The notes: a model not told the origin generated them from the sequence alone. DNA of 17,179 nt from Dunaliella salina (GCA_002284615.2 MU069988.1:16116-33294), one strand, 5' to 3'; positions 8,401-16,407 are shown, counted from the stretch's first letter. Program-made: numbers and translations.

Positions 8401-9318
8401 AAAGGGACAATTTGAACCAGCTCAAGTTATGCAGGTATGTGCCGGTGACGTAGCAGACACCATTGCAAAAATGGGATGAATTGGTGGATTGGCTGGGTCA
8501 GGGCCAGGATGCTGGGGGGGAACAGATGGACCTCTGATCCCTCATCTCTTTTCAATTCAGGGAGTGCTTCTGGAAGTCAATTTTTTTCACATTTCTTTAA
8601 TGAGGGGATCATTTGCATCACAACTAGGCCTAAATCAAGGTTTGTGATCTAAATGGGGCTCCCCAGGCCTCCACCCAAATTTTGACCAGATGCAGACCAC
8701 CAAGCGCAAATGAAGTGGTCGTTGATACCAAGATAAGAAATATTTTGCGACCAAATGCAAATGGAACTTACAGCGCACCGAGTTTCATATTATTACGGAT
8801 GACTGGCGCAAAGTTGCAGCAGTTCTAAGCCGCAAGTATGAGTTAGGACCCGGAGTGCCCATTGTGCGCCTGCAATCTAAAATGCTTAATTCATTCTGCA
8901 AACATCTAGAAAATCTGTTAAATGACCTATAAATTCTGAGGTTTTTTTTCGATCCGGGAGCAACAACAGCATGGATTGCAGGGATGCTGCATATTTCTTG
9001 AAGGCTTTCCAGCCTCCTGATGCAAGAATTTAAGGATGGTTTTCCTTCTTGTTGTTGAGCAGGGATTCCTTCTGTGTAATCTATCACACTCTTTGCGATT
9101 CCTGAATCCTCCTGTGAATGTATTCGAGGCAAAAACTTTCTTCTTTACGAGTACATTTTTGCGGATTTCAATGTGCAGGCCCTGCAGCATTGTCAGACCT
9201 GCTGCCCTCACAAAGGCGGGCCAAGGTCAATCCTGCCCGCAACAGCCAGTTGTATGTTAAAAAGCTGGAAGCCCCGGATGAGGTCACAAAGCCCCCTGGA
9301 AAACGCATTGGCTTTTGA
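5321..9318 (+). CDS. NAGS: N-acetylglutamate synthase, C-terminal GNAT half, five exons (5' part missing)
   Basis: The enzyme transfers acetyl from acetyl-CoA to glutamate, the first step of arginine/ornithine synthesis, plastidial in plants (family knowledge). Five exons, 5321-5436, 6132-6224, 6451-6525, 7072-7159 and 9179-9318, join with matching phases to 169 residues plus a TGA stop. In order they carry the first GNAT helix (LRPLEDAGILVRRSREDLAN), the strand FTVVERETKVMGCALL, AELGAFCVDPVFRG with the acetyl-CoA loop RGSGRGD, and the family signature LVLLTTRTADWF. The tail has RRAKVNPARNSQLYVKKL, typical of plant/algal and bacterial AAK-GNAT synthases. All introns are GT-AG. The N-terminal amino-acid-kinase domain, which carries arginine feedback control in the family, was not found. 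It must lie left of the window, in exons I missed, or be absent. The exons look intact, so I infer a functional gene rather than a pseudogene. Confidence 0.92.
5373..5895 (+). repeat. Tandem copies of the NAGS exon a 3' end plus donor
   Basis: Four related units, each ending in CTCCAG|GT, end at 5436, 5596, 5727 and 5874 (spacings 160, 131 and 147). Unit 1 is the true exon end. Unit 2 keeps frame but lost two codons (VRRSRKANLLQ, donor GTGCGT). Unit 3 is frameshifted (donor GTGGGT). Unit 4, 5828-5874, keeps LVRRSQEDLANLLQ, has its own CTGCAG acceptor with the same entry phase as exon a, and the best donor, GTAAGT. Between units lie repeats of CCCTTAGAGGATGC, itself a variant of exon sequence (CCCTTAGAAGACGC). 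The array is therefore a minisatellite grown out of a coding exon. Confidence 0.85.
6132..6224 (+). CDS. NAGS: NAGS exon b: GNAT beta strands
   Basis: Encodes 31 codons, DFTVVERETKVMGCALLLDL to GTHVAE, which align with the VVER-x-GCA strand pair of plant and bacterial NAGS. The acceptor is TTCTGGGCAG and the donor GAG|GTAAGT. Both ends are phase 0. Confidence 0.9.
6451..6525 (+). CDS. NAGS: NAGS exon c: acetyl-CoA binding loop
   Basis: Encodes 25 codons, LGAFCVDPVFRGSGRGDSLL then DYVEQ. R-G-S-G-R-G fits the GNAT R/Q-x-x-G-x-G/A pyrophosphate loop. The acceptor is GCGCTTGCAG and the donor CAG|GTATGG. Both ends are phase 0. The intron before it is 226 nt. Confidence 0.92.
6763..6820 (+). mobile_element. 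LINE/SINE 3'-terminal motif, copy 2 (in NAGS intron)
   Basis: CTTTCCTCAATGCACGCTGG, a CTGG/CCAG hairpin, TAGACTGGTTTACCTTTTTC. Closest to the minus-strand copy at 11571-11632, and similarity extends upstream (GACTGATGGGTC versus GACTGTTGGGTC). No coding remnant precedes it. It lies in the 546-nt intron between exons c and d. Confidence 0.65.
7072..7159 (+). CDS. NAGS: NAGS exon d: LLTTRTADWF signature
   Basis: Encodes EARANGIERLVLLTTRTADW, then FEQRDFRLQ and one base (G) of a split codon. LTTRTADWF is the most diagnostic NAGS segment in the window. The acceptor is GTGAGCAG, after a 546-nt intron. The donor is AAG|GTGCGT. The exon starts in phase 0 and ends in phase 1. Confidence 0.93.
7320..7610. 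repeat. TATGCCTGTATACATATATCACG minisatellite in intron
   Basis: At least six units of (TA)TGCCTGTATACATATATCAC with purine-pyrimidine alternation, decaying into CCATGTATGC units on the right. It is inside the 2,019-nt intron before exon e. Tyr/Cys/Ile-rich ORFs here are artefacts of the repeat. Confidence 0.9.
8385..8575 (+). repeat. Dispersed repeat R1, copy 2
   Basis: Counterpart of 4698-4905, in the last NAGS intron. Shared blocks include GTAGCAGACACCATTGCAAA, AATTGGTGGATTGGCTGGGT and a G7 run. An in-frame TGA and indels make it non-coding. The rest of the intron (7611-8384 and 8576-9178) holds nothing I can name. Confidence 0.75.
9179..9318 (+). CDS. NAGS: NAGS exon e: C-terminus and stop
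   Basis: Two bases complete the split Gly codon; then come PAALSDLLPSQRRAKVNPAR, NSQLYVKKL and an Ala/Pro/Lys-containing tail ending KRIGF and TGA. The chosen acceptor is ATGTGCAG at 9177-9178. A second AG at 9186-9187 is in the same phase and would drop three residues (GPAA becomes A). The preceding intron is 2,019 nt. A TGTAA, the usual chlorophyte polyadenylation signal, sits at 9331-9335, but only 13 nt past the stop, so its use is uncertain. Confidence 0.9.
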
Positions 9319-10765
9319 AGCATGTGCATGTGTAAGGTCAAAGGACAAACTTTAAAGAATACTGAACAACAGACACAGACGAGGAGACGCAGAGACAGGA
9401 TCAGGTCGTCAAGTAGGAGTCGACTCAGGCTTGTTCTTTCCGCTGCAATTCCAGTGTCAATCATCATTCGGGGACCCCACATTGTTTATTTATCCTCCTG
9501 GTCCGTTCTTTTCCATCGCTACGTATGCTTTCCCAGCGAGCTTTTCACCAATGCACTTGCATGTACATGTTATATAAGGCCAAGTTCATGCCATGAAAAT
9601 TGCATGCAAAGCATTGCCTGTCATCAAAGTGAGTGATTTACCGAGTGCATGTATGAGCTGGGCTCAGGAGACATCATTTTCTTATGTATGCCAGCAAGTT
9701 GAAAGTTGGAGTAAAACGTGGCAACATGCTGCTCTGTTCAGCCCTCAGAAGATGCAGGGGCACCGAAGTTTTCATGCATATGTGGAGTAATGCGCGTGAG
9801 CAAATAAGTTTTCAAGCTGCTTTTGCCGTGTATGTGGAGGTGTTTATTGTCATGTGACAATTGTTTTACGTGCCTTTCTAAATACGGGAAAGGTTGTATT
9901 TTAGGGCTGATACTTATGCTGAGCTCGGTAATCAATATCAATGCACATGGCATGACAGTTACTGATGTGTAGCTTCAGCAGCAGGGGACCGTCAGACAGT
10001 GAGATACATGTTGCTGAAAGTGGCCCGCTGTGTTGGTGTGGTCTTTACTCTGGCCCAGTTGTTGAGCAGAGCTTATCCTGGTACATTGAGTAGAAAATCA
10101 AAGCTGCCTTGTACCCATACTGCAACTTATGTTTCCCGTTTAGAGCAGGGCACGCAGATTTTTTGTTGTTCAATCAGGCTTGTAGATACACGCGTCTTTC
10201 AAGAATCGGACCGTCTAAACAGTTCGGTGACGGTTTGGTTCGGTTGAAATCGTCAAAAGACGCTTTCAGGAAACTGACGTTGGCAGTCGACAAGTTCGTT
10301 AGCACCGTCAGGCTCAGCTAAGCCACACGTTGCATGCACACTGCGGCTGTGGCTCACCTCAGTCACTCCATGCATGCAACAATGAACGAAAATACAAAAA
10401 TTTAATTACTCTTATATGGCAATTGAAGAGTAAAAAGAGGTGGCTGCAGCTGGAAGAACAGCTGGCTATGGTGCATAGGAAGAGAAGTTGGGGGGAAGAG
10501 CTGGAGGGTCCAATTCCAGAATATTCTTGTGTGAGGCAGCAGAGTTGAGGCAGCAGGGCCAAGGCAGCTCTGCACCCTTGGCACTTTAGAATTCATTCTT
10601 GGACGTGGCACACTCCAAGCAGCTCCAGTCACAATTTTGTTTCTGCAGCAGATTGCTGATCCAAACCGTAAATCGCACGGCAAACCGTCAACCGTTGCGT
10701 TACAAGCCTGGTTGCAATACTTATCAGATGGGGCAAGGAAATGTACAGTAATTGTATTCTTGTCC
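9319..10765. other. Intergenic DNA downstream of NAGS
   Basis: Presumably begins with the NAGS 3' UTR. TATATAA occurs near 9571, but no gene follows it. Frames are short and unrecognised. Confidence 0.5.
10329..10380. repeat. Perfect 10-bp inverted repeat, 32-nt spacer
   Basis: GTTGCATGCA at 10329-10338 and TGCATGCAAC at 10371-10380 are exact reverse complements. The intervening 32 nt are G/C-rich. It could be a small hairpin or a trace of mobile-element ends. Confidence 0.7.
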
Positions 10766-10800
10766 CTCAAAAAATCTGAAAACTTTGAGATTTTTTTGAG
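10766..10800. repeat. A/T-rich hairpin next to the SINE candidate
   Basis: CTCAAAAAATCT and AGATTTTTTTGAG form a 12-bp stem (one extra T) around a loop of about 10 nt. On the minus strand it gives a T6 run just after the SINE tail, usable as a Pol III terminator. Confidence 0.75.
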
Positions 10801-10945
10801 AATTCTACGCATTAAGCGGTCTCAGAGCGTGCATTCAGGAAAGGGCTTCCTCGATCACCCCCACCAGGATTAGGACTCACACACCTCCCTGACCTCCGCA
10901 GTCGTCCCCGAAGGGATAAGGCGAACAACGCGACTGAGTCACGCC
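10795..10945 (-). mobile_element. Candidate tRNA-derived SINE with LINE-type tail
   Basis: On the minus strand, TGACTCAGTCG (10941-10931) resembles a Pol III A box at 9 of 11 positions, and GAGTCCTAATCC (10878-10867), followed by TGGTGGGGGTG, resembles a B box plus T-arm flank. Box starts are about 63 nt apart, long for a class I tRNA. A TCCC-TTCG-GGGA hairpin lies between them. The body then continues into CCTTTCCTGAATGCACGC and TGCGTAGAATT, co-linear with the LINE 3' ends in this window. A T6 run follows. Each box alone would be weak. The combination with the LINE tail makes a SINE the best reading. Confidence 0.55.
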
Positions 10946-11570
10946 AGGTTCTTCCAAAAGTCTGCTAGTTTGTCGCCTGGTAAATCTCTGGGGATGAAAT
11001 CTTTTTGGTCATGGAAGGTGCTATAATTAGGTATGCATCCTTTAGAGGTTTATGAGGATGGGAGAGAGGAGGGAAGTTTTACACAGTTAAACCTGCCAAA
11101 GAGGGCAGCTTTGAAAGTCCTCAAACTTGGCCATAAGCATGCGGATTTACCTGGACTTTACCCAAAAACACCAATGCCTGACCAACAAAATGTTTCGTCT
11201 GCCGGACTGTTCGTGTTGGAGAACAGTGTACTGAGATGAATTGTTTGGTAGAATAAAAGAAAAACTAAACAACAGACAAGAGAAAAATACGCAAACAGGG
11301 AAAAAACTCTCCCGACAGCAAATAAGGAGAAGAAAGAATATGGTTGTTTTTCAAAAGTTGCTCGATGGGATGTGAAAATATTGTGTGTGTCATGACAGTG
11401 CAGCAAGTCTGAAGCTGGGTGATCAATGTAACAATACCGATGACAAGCAGGAAAAAGAAGTTGGGCGCACAAGACAAGCGCACCGCTGCGGGTAGTCCTT
11501 ATTGTGAGGCTGACAAGTTTTCTGTGAACGTGAACCATTTTGTAAGGGGCATGTGACTCCTCAGATCCGA
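10946..11570. other. Intergenic DNA, nothing recognised
   Basis: Mostly covered by an antisense frame that I regard as chance. Confidence 0.4.
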
Positions 11571-11632
11571 GTAAAAAGGTAGAAGTCTGTGTTGGACACA
11601 ACCAGCGTGCATTAAGGAAAGACCCAACAGTC
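11571..11632 (-). mobile_element. LINE/SINE 3'-terminal motif, copy 3
   Basis: Minus strand: GGGTCTTTCCTTAATGCACG, hairpin GTTG-TGTC-CAAC, AGACTTCTACCTTTTTAC. Nearly the same as the plus-strand copy in the NAGS intron, so the pair is a dispersed inverted repeat. No LINE protein remnant is recognisable upstream of it (plus-strand positions above 11632). Confidence 0.7.
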
Positions 11633-12334
11633 AACACTGGCACAAAGGTAAGTTTACGTCGCTTTATCCGCCTACAAGGGCATCTGAGCGGAAACACAGA
11701 GGCCTGTAACCAGACCAGTCTCAAAAACGGGAAGCAGTGCTCAAGCTTACATACAAATGTCAACGGAATGTGTAAACAAAGCCTTGAGCTGGGTTTGGCA
11801 GTGTCACTACTGAAAGAAACATGCGCACAGTCGCTCTGCATGAAATAAGCATGCGAGGTTGGGCACAGAAATTCCACCAGGTTGCAGTGTCAGGTCCAGG
11901 AAATATACACTTGTGACACCACATGATGCGCAGGAAATTATCACAACTCTAAAAATTGGTCCGAGAGGCCATGACAGACACGTTCATGATATGCTTCGTT
12001 CTTCAATTCTCAGCATGCACTGTCATAGCTGCATTGCAATGTTTCTAGAAAGGTAACTGCAGCATAGCCTGGTGTGTGTTTACATGTCAGCGTGAGGTAT
12101 CAGGTGCGTTACAGTTCTCGAAGCTAGCTTTGCGCAGAGCGCTCTACAAATAGTCGTCTCGAGACTCCAAACTCCCTTTCAGAAGCTGAGTGTCCATCAG
12201 CCCCCCCACCTCCTACGTGTATATAGGGCCCATGTTGCAATTATTGCTTGTGTAGTCTTGTTCGTTCAAGTGCGGCTCCCTTGATCTGCAGTTTATCTGT
12301 GCCTCATGGTTCCTCCAGAGATACCTGCATGTGT
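11633..12334. other. Intergenic DNA, nothing recognised
   Basis: A TATATAG at about 12219 followed by GGGCCC could be a core promoter, but no coding region follows. No domain is recognisable in any frame. Confidence 0.4.
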
Positions 12335-12337
12335 TGA

Positions 12338-12560
12338 GGTGGTGCTGCTCCTGCTGATGAGGGAGGGTAGTGTTGGTGTTGGATAGGATGAGGCTTGTGG
12401 CTGTGCTTGCGCTTGGTAGGAGTGGCTGGCGCTCCTCTTGCTGCAGCTGCTACTGCTTCTGCTGCTGTCGTTCCTGCTGCTGCTATTTGTGTTGGTGGTG
12501 GGGCAGGCTCAGCTGCTGTCACTCCTGCTGCTGGTGCACATGCTGCCACTGTCAATCCTG
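12338..12560. repeat. Imperfect CTG/GCT trinucleotide tract
   Basis: Dense CTG/TGC triplets with interruptions, reading as poly-Leu, poly-Cys or poly-Ala in the three plus frames and Ala/Thr-rich on the minus strand. Being open in all frames argues for a repeat rather than a gene. Confidence 0.8.
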
Positions 12561-12621
12561 TTGCATACTGCACACAGACATAAGTGTTGGTGGTGGGGCA
12601 GGCGAGTCGGGAGCTTGACAC

Positions 12622-12688
12622 AATACGTGAGGCCTGTGAAACCCCTTCAAAATATTTCGAGTTTGCCTATTCATCACCTCTGTCACAG
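12622..12688 (+). repeat. 67-bp direct duplication, copy 1
   Basis: ATACGTGAGGCCTGTGAAAC to CATCACCTCTGTCACAG. About 80 percent alike by eye to 12900-12966, same orientation, about 278 bp apart. Confidence 0.9.
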
Positions 12689-12899
12689 TTGGTAGCGAAG
12701 CTAGGCTCAGGTTCAATCGCCTCGCATGCAATGCGCGCCTGAGTTCACGTAGAGGAGACCAGGGTCCGATTCTCAATGGCCGCAAAAAGTGGAACTTTTA
12801 AAAATGGTCAAATCAGCCCCTATGTGACTTGTAGACCTTGACCGGCAGTCCCTAGTAACTTGTAGGGACGCAAGCACATGAGGGTGGAGCGAATGTAAC

Positions 12900-12966
12900 G
12901 ATACATGAGGCCTGGGAAACCTCTTTGAAACATCTCGAGTTTGCCTTTTCATCACCACCGTTACAG
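12900..12966 (+). repeat. 67-bp direct duplication, copy 2
   Basis: ATACATGAGGCCTGGGAAAC to CATCACCACCGTTACAG. Both copies start after GGAGC plus a short spacer. The 211 bp between copies contain a tRNA-B-box-like GGTTCAATCGCC but no matching A box. 12967-13204 holds nothing recognisable. Confidence 0.9.
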
Positions 12967-13204
12967 AGCTTGTACTGGGGGTGGAGTCTTGCAGAGTACC
13001 AGCTCAAGCTGCTGCCTTTGGGCCTGCTGGCGGTTGGGGGGGCGGCTTGCGGGCAGGTCCTGGCGGAAGGGGTAGGGAACCAACTCCCCTCCTCCATGTT
13101 TGACCCTCGTCCCCCTGGCTAGCACCACCAGTTCCTCGAGGGAGCTCCCTATACCCACACTGCTCCTGGCCTATGTGCTGTAGCTGGATGGCCAGTTTTG
13201 CAAG

Positions 13205-13351
13205 CGCAGAAAAAGGAAGGAAAAGTCTACGCAAGCCAAAGGCCGCATGCATTAAGGAAAGGACCTCTAACTGGAAAGCTAGAGGCCTCACCAGAAGGCC
13301 CTCAGAACCTAGACTAGACACAGCTAGCCTAGGAGAGAGCCAGAAACAGAA
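13205..13351 (-). mobile_element. LINE-A 3' UTR and terminal motif, copy 4
   Basis: Follows the LINE-A stop codon at 13352-13354 and ends in CCTTTCCTTAATGCATGCGG, hairpin GCC-TTT-GGC with G-U pairs, TGCGTAGACTTTTCC and TTCCTTTTTCTG. It is the reference copy for the six tails because the coding region is directly attached. Confidence 0.8.
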
Positions 13352-15060
13352 CTAATGTAGATCTGGAGGGTTGCTCGCCATGCCTCTGGACGCCCGGACT
13401 CTCCTTCTCCCATCCTCTGCCGTCGCGCGCCCAGCAAACCCCCTCCCAGAAGCCCCCTGAAAGCGAAGTGTGTGTCTAGTGTTAATGATAGTGGTTAATC
13501 TCTGAATGGTATGGTCCCTAAGTTTGGATGCTAGTGGTTGAGCGTTTTCTTTAGTGAGGCCCAGATTCATGAGAGGTGTGAACATATAATCATGGTGCCA
13601 GCCACACCAAGTAAGACAACGTGCAAAGTCACTTTGTTATTCCTGTTTGGATTTCTTGAGCTGCGGGGTTTAAGCCTAGTCATGGTGTGAGAACGTTGGG
13701 TTACTGCACGCTTTAGAGTGATGAAGGGGTTGGTGTCGGGACAGAATTCTAGCTCAACAAGGTGGATGTCCCTGTCTTGAAGAGGGATATTGGAAGGATC
13801 AAGGTGAGTTTGTCTGCCTGGAATAGGGCGCACAAAGATAGCATCAGGGCAGGATTGGTGCCGGGCAGGGGAGCCAGCACCATTAGGGAAAACCCAGCCT
13901 GGAATAACTCTTGATATGTTTGCTGGGACTTGCATCACTTGATCCATGAGTCTCTCGTTACTGCAGCCATCCATATCAATAAGGGATGAGCCATACCGGC
14001 CTTTACTGAGGGCTTTTATACAAAGACTTAGGGCTGCGTGGTGTGTAACACTTGTGAAAAGGCAGAGCCCGGGATGTAGTACAAGGCCATTGTAAGCCTT
14101 GTAAAAAAAGCGTTGTATACCTGTTACATTCCTCCCCACCCTCCTGAGCTCGCGTCCTCGTGAGCTTAACACAAGCCCCCAAACCCAAAGGTTTTGCATG
14201 TTAATCTCAAACGCGGCCAGTGGTTAATTAGACGTTCCCACCTTTGGGGAGGATTTCCGCTTTTCTCTAAGTTTACTCCCCAAGGAAGAATCATTGTTAC
14301 ATGGTGTCTGTTGGTGTGCATCCCGCTCATTGTTGAGTTTGTACACCTGAGGAGTATGAGGTCAATGTGGTCCATACCATCATATAATGGGCATCTTCCA
14401 GAACTAAAAAAATTGAATTTGAAGGCATGACTCTGATTGTACAGTGCATCCGTACGATACTTTATTGTATGTATTTGCTGTGTAAGGGTAATCTCTGGAT
14501 TTTTCCAGAAGGAATAGCTGATCTCTTTGTTGGCAGTTGAGAGGTTGGGTTGCGTGGTTTGATTGTTTGCTCCGGTGGTTTGTGGTATGGCATCATTAAG
14601 TTTCTACCATCTCTGGTAGTGGTTGCCAGAGGTGTCAGCAGAGCCGAGCTTGTGTTTCTTGTGCATGTGTGTTTCAAGTTTGTCGCCCAGGTTGGTGAGA
14701 TAGTGTATCGGAAAAGCGTGGGAGCGGTGCTTGCTATCATCTTGTGTGGGGGAGGTCTTCAATGCCAATAAAAGCCAATAAAAAATGTGGAAAGGGTCCC
14801 TGGCATCTGGAAATGATTGCAGTTCCAATGTCTATTGTGTCTAAGAAGAGGCTGCAGTACGAGCGCAAGCATCAGCCCCCTCATTTCCTATAATGCCAGA
14901 GTGGGCTTTGACTATGTAGAAATGGATAGGGTGAGGGGAGTGTTCTAATATGGTTGATATTGCATGAATGAGCTCTGCATAGAGGTGATACCTCGTCAAG
15001 CAAGCACAGCAGGTGCACGCTGTAGAGGCTTTGCTGCTGTTCTCTGTCAATGCAGGAACC
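13352..15060 (-). pseudogene. LINE-A ORF2 3' half: RNase H, zinc region, PD-(D/E)xK-like C-terminus
   Basis: Read on the minus strand. RNase H remnant at about 15050-14845 (HFYIVKAHSGIIGNEGADAC, the usual V-K-A-H-S-G-I-x-G-N-E-x-A-D). Two stops then lie at about 14843-14828. The linker is FPIHYLTNLGDKLETHMHKK, followed by a Cys/His segment with IKYRTDALYNQSHAFKF at about 14490-14440. After the LTR insertion come HHAALSLCIKALSKG, and PDAIFV (about 13849) with DIHLVELEFC (about 13770-13745), a PD...ExK arrangement whose lysine is Glu here. One frameshift near 13580 leads to NLGLTKENAQPLASKLRDHT and SNPPDLH-stop. Such C-terminal nuclease folds occur in RandI/Dualen- and Utopia-type LINEs. The reverse transcriptase of this copy is missing. 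Confidence 0.8.
14044..14301. mobile_element. 258-bp LTR-type insertion (solo LTR or short LTR element)
   Basis: Ends TGTAACA (14044-14050) and TGTTACA (14295-14301), a perfect 7-bp inverted terminal repeat with TG...CA, flanked by the 5-bp target duplication TGGTG at 14039-14043 and 14302-14306. Deleting the insert with one target copy joins the LINE-A frame exactly (NRH|HAALSLC). A third TGTTACA at 14122-14128 follows a GGTGGGGAGGAA-like purine tract on the minus strand, so it may instead be a TRIM-like remnant with an 85-bp terminal repeat at one end. Orientation is uncertain. Confidence 0.88.
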
Positions 15061-15069
15061 AGGCAGAAA

Positions 15070-15424
15070 CTTCTTTCTTCCATCTCTATTGGCTTGCTGC
15101 ATCCGTCAAAACACATAGCTCTCACTGTCACACAAAATTGTTGCCCCTTTCGAACCTCCAAGACACACTTAAGCAAGCAATGCATGAAAAGCACAAATTG
15201 GGAACAACAAACCTCAGCACATATAGTTACCACAATTGGCAGAAGCTGCTCAGGATGTCCAATGCTCACCGCACAGCCAATTAAAAGAAACATTAATGCT
15301 TTCCGGCACATGAAAGCTGTGACCCTCAAAGAACAAACCAATGTCCTCAAATATCGAACGGACACCCTGTACACTGGCAAACATGCCAGACACTTCAGTG
15401 GCGACCCTGAGCCTTTTCTTTGCC
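15070..15424 (+). pseudogene. LINE-B fragment: post-RNase H linker and zinc region
   Basis: Plus-strand remnant homologous at protein level to the minus-strand LINE-A linker: YWLAASVKTH, then LKQAMHEKHKLGTTNLSTYS compared with LETHMHKKHKLGSADTSGN. It shifts frame near 15280 to LKYRTDTLYTGKHARHFSGD, PEPFLCPG, matching IKYRTDALYNQSHAF. It lies head-to-head with LINE-A. Confidence 0.72.
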
Positions 15425-16030
15425 CAGGAGCATGCACTTGCTTATGCTGAGCACATAGCCAACAATGTTGTCCTTCTGAATCAGTTCCAAGAAGCAAAGT
15501 CTGCTGGTGATATTGACAAACTTGCCTTCTGTATGCGTTCTATGATTGTGCAAGCTGCTAGCGATAGGACAGTTGGCAGGGCATCCTTGGCAAGGTGTTC
15601 TTTTGTGCTTGCAAAAAAGCAGAAAGGGCCTTTGAGCCCAATTATTATATGGTTTGATGAACACTGCAGGTTGAAGCGAAAGTGACTTATTGCAGCAGCT
15701 AAGCGCAGGGAAGCAAAGCATGCATGCCCATTGCTCAGGAGGGAGAGAGAAGGTGTAACCGTAGGACAAGGCGTTGTCACAAAAGGCAGCAGTGTGCGCT
15801 TTTTTAGACGGGTTGTAGACCCTCAGATCCATGCCATGTTGAGGAGGAGGCAGACCTCAAACACCACTCCAGTTACTACTATACTAGCTAGTGAATGGAG
15901 CATCCAGCATCTGCAATATCACACTTACGTGTGCCAACAACAGTGCCACAACAGGATTGACGTGAATGTACAGCTAGGACTCAGGAGGTTCTCACTTGTC
16001 AGGAAGAGGTATGGCTGTGCCTTTAAGTAG
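15425..16030 (+). pseudogene. LINE pre-reverse-transcriptase region with in-frame stop
   Basis: One frame, interrupted by TGA at 15683-15685, covers FAQEHALAYAEHIANNVVLL, CMRSMIVQAASDRTVGRASL, PIIIWFDEHCRLKRK, stop, LIAAAKRREAKHACPLLRRE and on to GCAFK-stop at 16030. The W-F/Y-D-x-x-C-x-x-x-+ pattern is typical of the segment between endonuclease and reverse transcriptase in LINE ORF2. The last 60 codons are not recognisable. 16031-16145 shows no clear frame. Confidence 0.65.
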
Positions 16031-16145
16031 GAACCATGCGCCCCCAGTGGTGCTCCTGAGACAAGGTGCTGAGTCTGGGTGGGCTCCTCAACCTGACTGC
16101 TTGGAAACTCCAAGCACGGCAGTTTTGGAATAGATGGTTGGGTCC
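15800..16145. other. Unassigned part of the LINE mosaic
   Basis: The plus frame continues to 16030, but its residues match nothing I know. 16031-16145 has stops in all plus frames. Likely decayed LINE sequence between the pre-reverse-transcriptase region and motif 0. Confidence 0.4.
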
Positions 16146-16407
16146 CATATCGCAAAGTTGAGTGCGGGTGCTTCATCTGGATTAGATGGTATTCCTTTAC
16201 CTTTCCTTAAATATGCCTGTTTGCCCCTCGAGCGTGGTCGGAGAGTAAATTACATTAACGTGCTGGTGCCTCTGGTAGCACGCATGTTTAGTGTTTTTGA
16301 GTAAAGCTAGGATCCCTAAAGTGTGGAAGGTTGCAAAATTGTGTCCTCTGCATAGAAAGGGAACTGTGTCAAATCCTGGGAATTACAGGATGATCGCTGT
16401 TAGTGGG
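16146..16407 (+). pseudogene. LINE reverse transcriptase, N-terminal motifs, frameshifted
   Basis: KLSAGASSGLDGIPLPFLKY runs to LVARMFSVF, shifts frame at the T run near 16296, and continues KARIPKVWKVAKLCPLHRKG, NPGNYRMIAVSG. These are reverse transcriptase motifs 0-2 of non-LTR elements (SxGxDGIP; P..W; A.L.P..KKG....NYR.I). It stops abruptly where a LINE 3' tail begins. Confidence 0.82.

Noticed and set aside
11158..11877. A 239-codon minus-strand open frame, with a hydrophobic C-terminal stretch
   Set aside because: No domain is recognised, the composition is Phe/Ser/Leu/Cys-rich as expected of random frames, and it runs through a LINE/SINE tail (11571-11632). Likely chance.
12304..12695. 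Poly-Ala, poly-Leu or poly-Cys proteins
   Set aside because: A CTG triplet tract reads open in every frame; there is no start context or neighbouring coding signal.
12690..12790. tRNA or SINE head around GGTTCAATCGCC and GGGTCCGATTCTC
   Set aside because: Two B-box-like strings, but no A box at suitable distance and no cloverleaf pairing (the T-arm stem does not close).
14841..15497. A single 218-residue minus-strand protein
   Set aside because: Only the last 70 residues or so are real RNase H remnant; the rest is antisense to the plus-strand LINE-B fragment.
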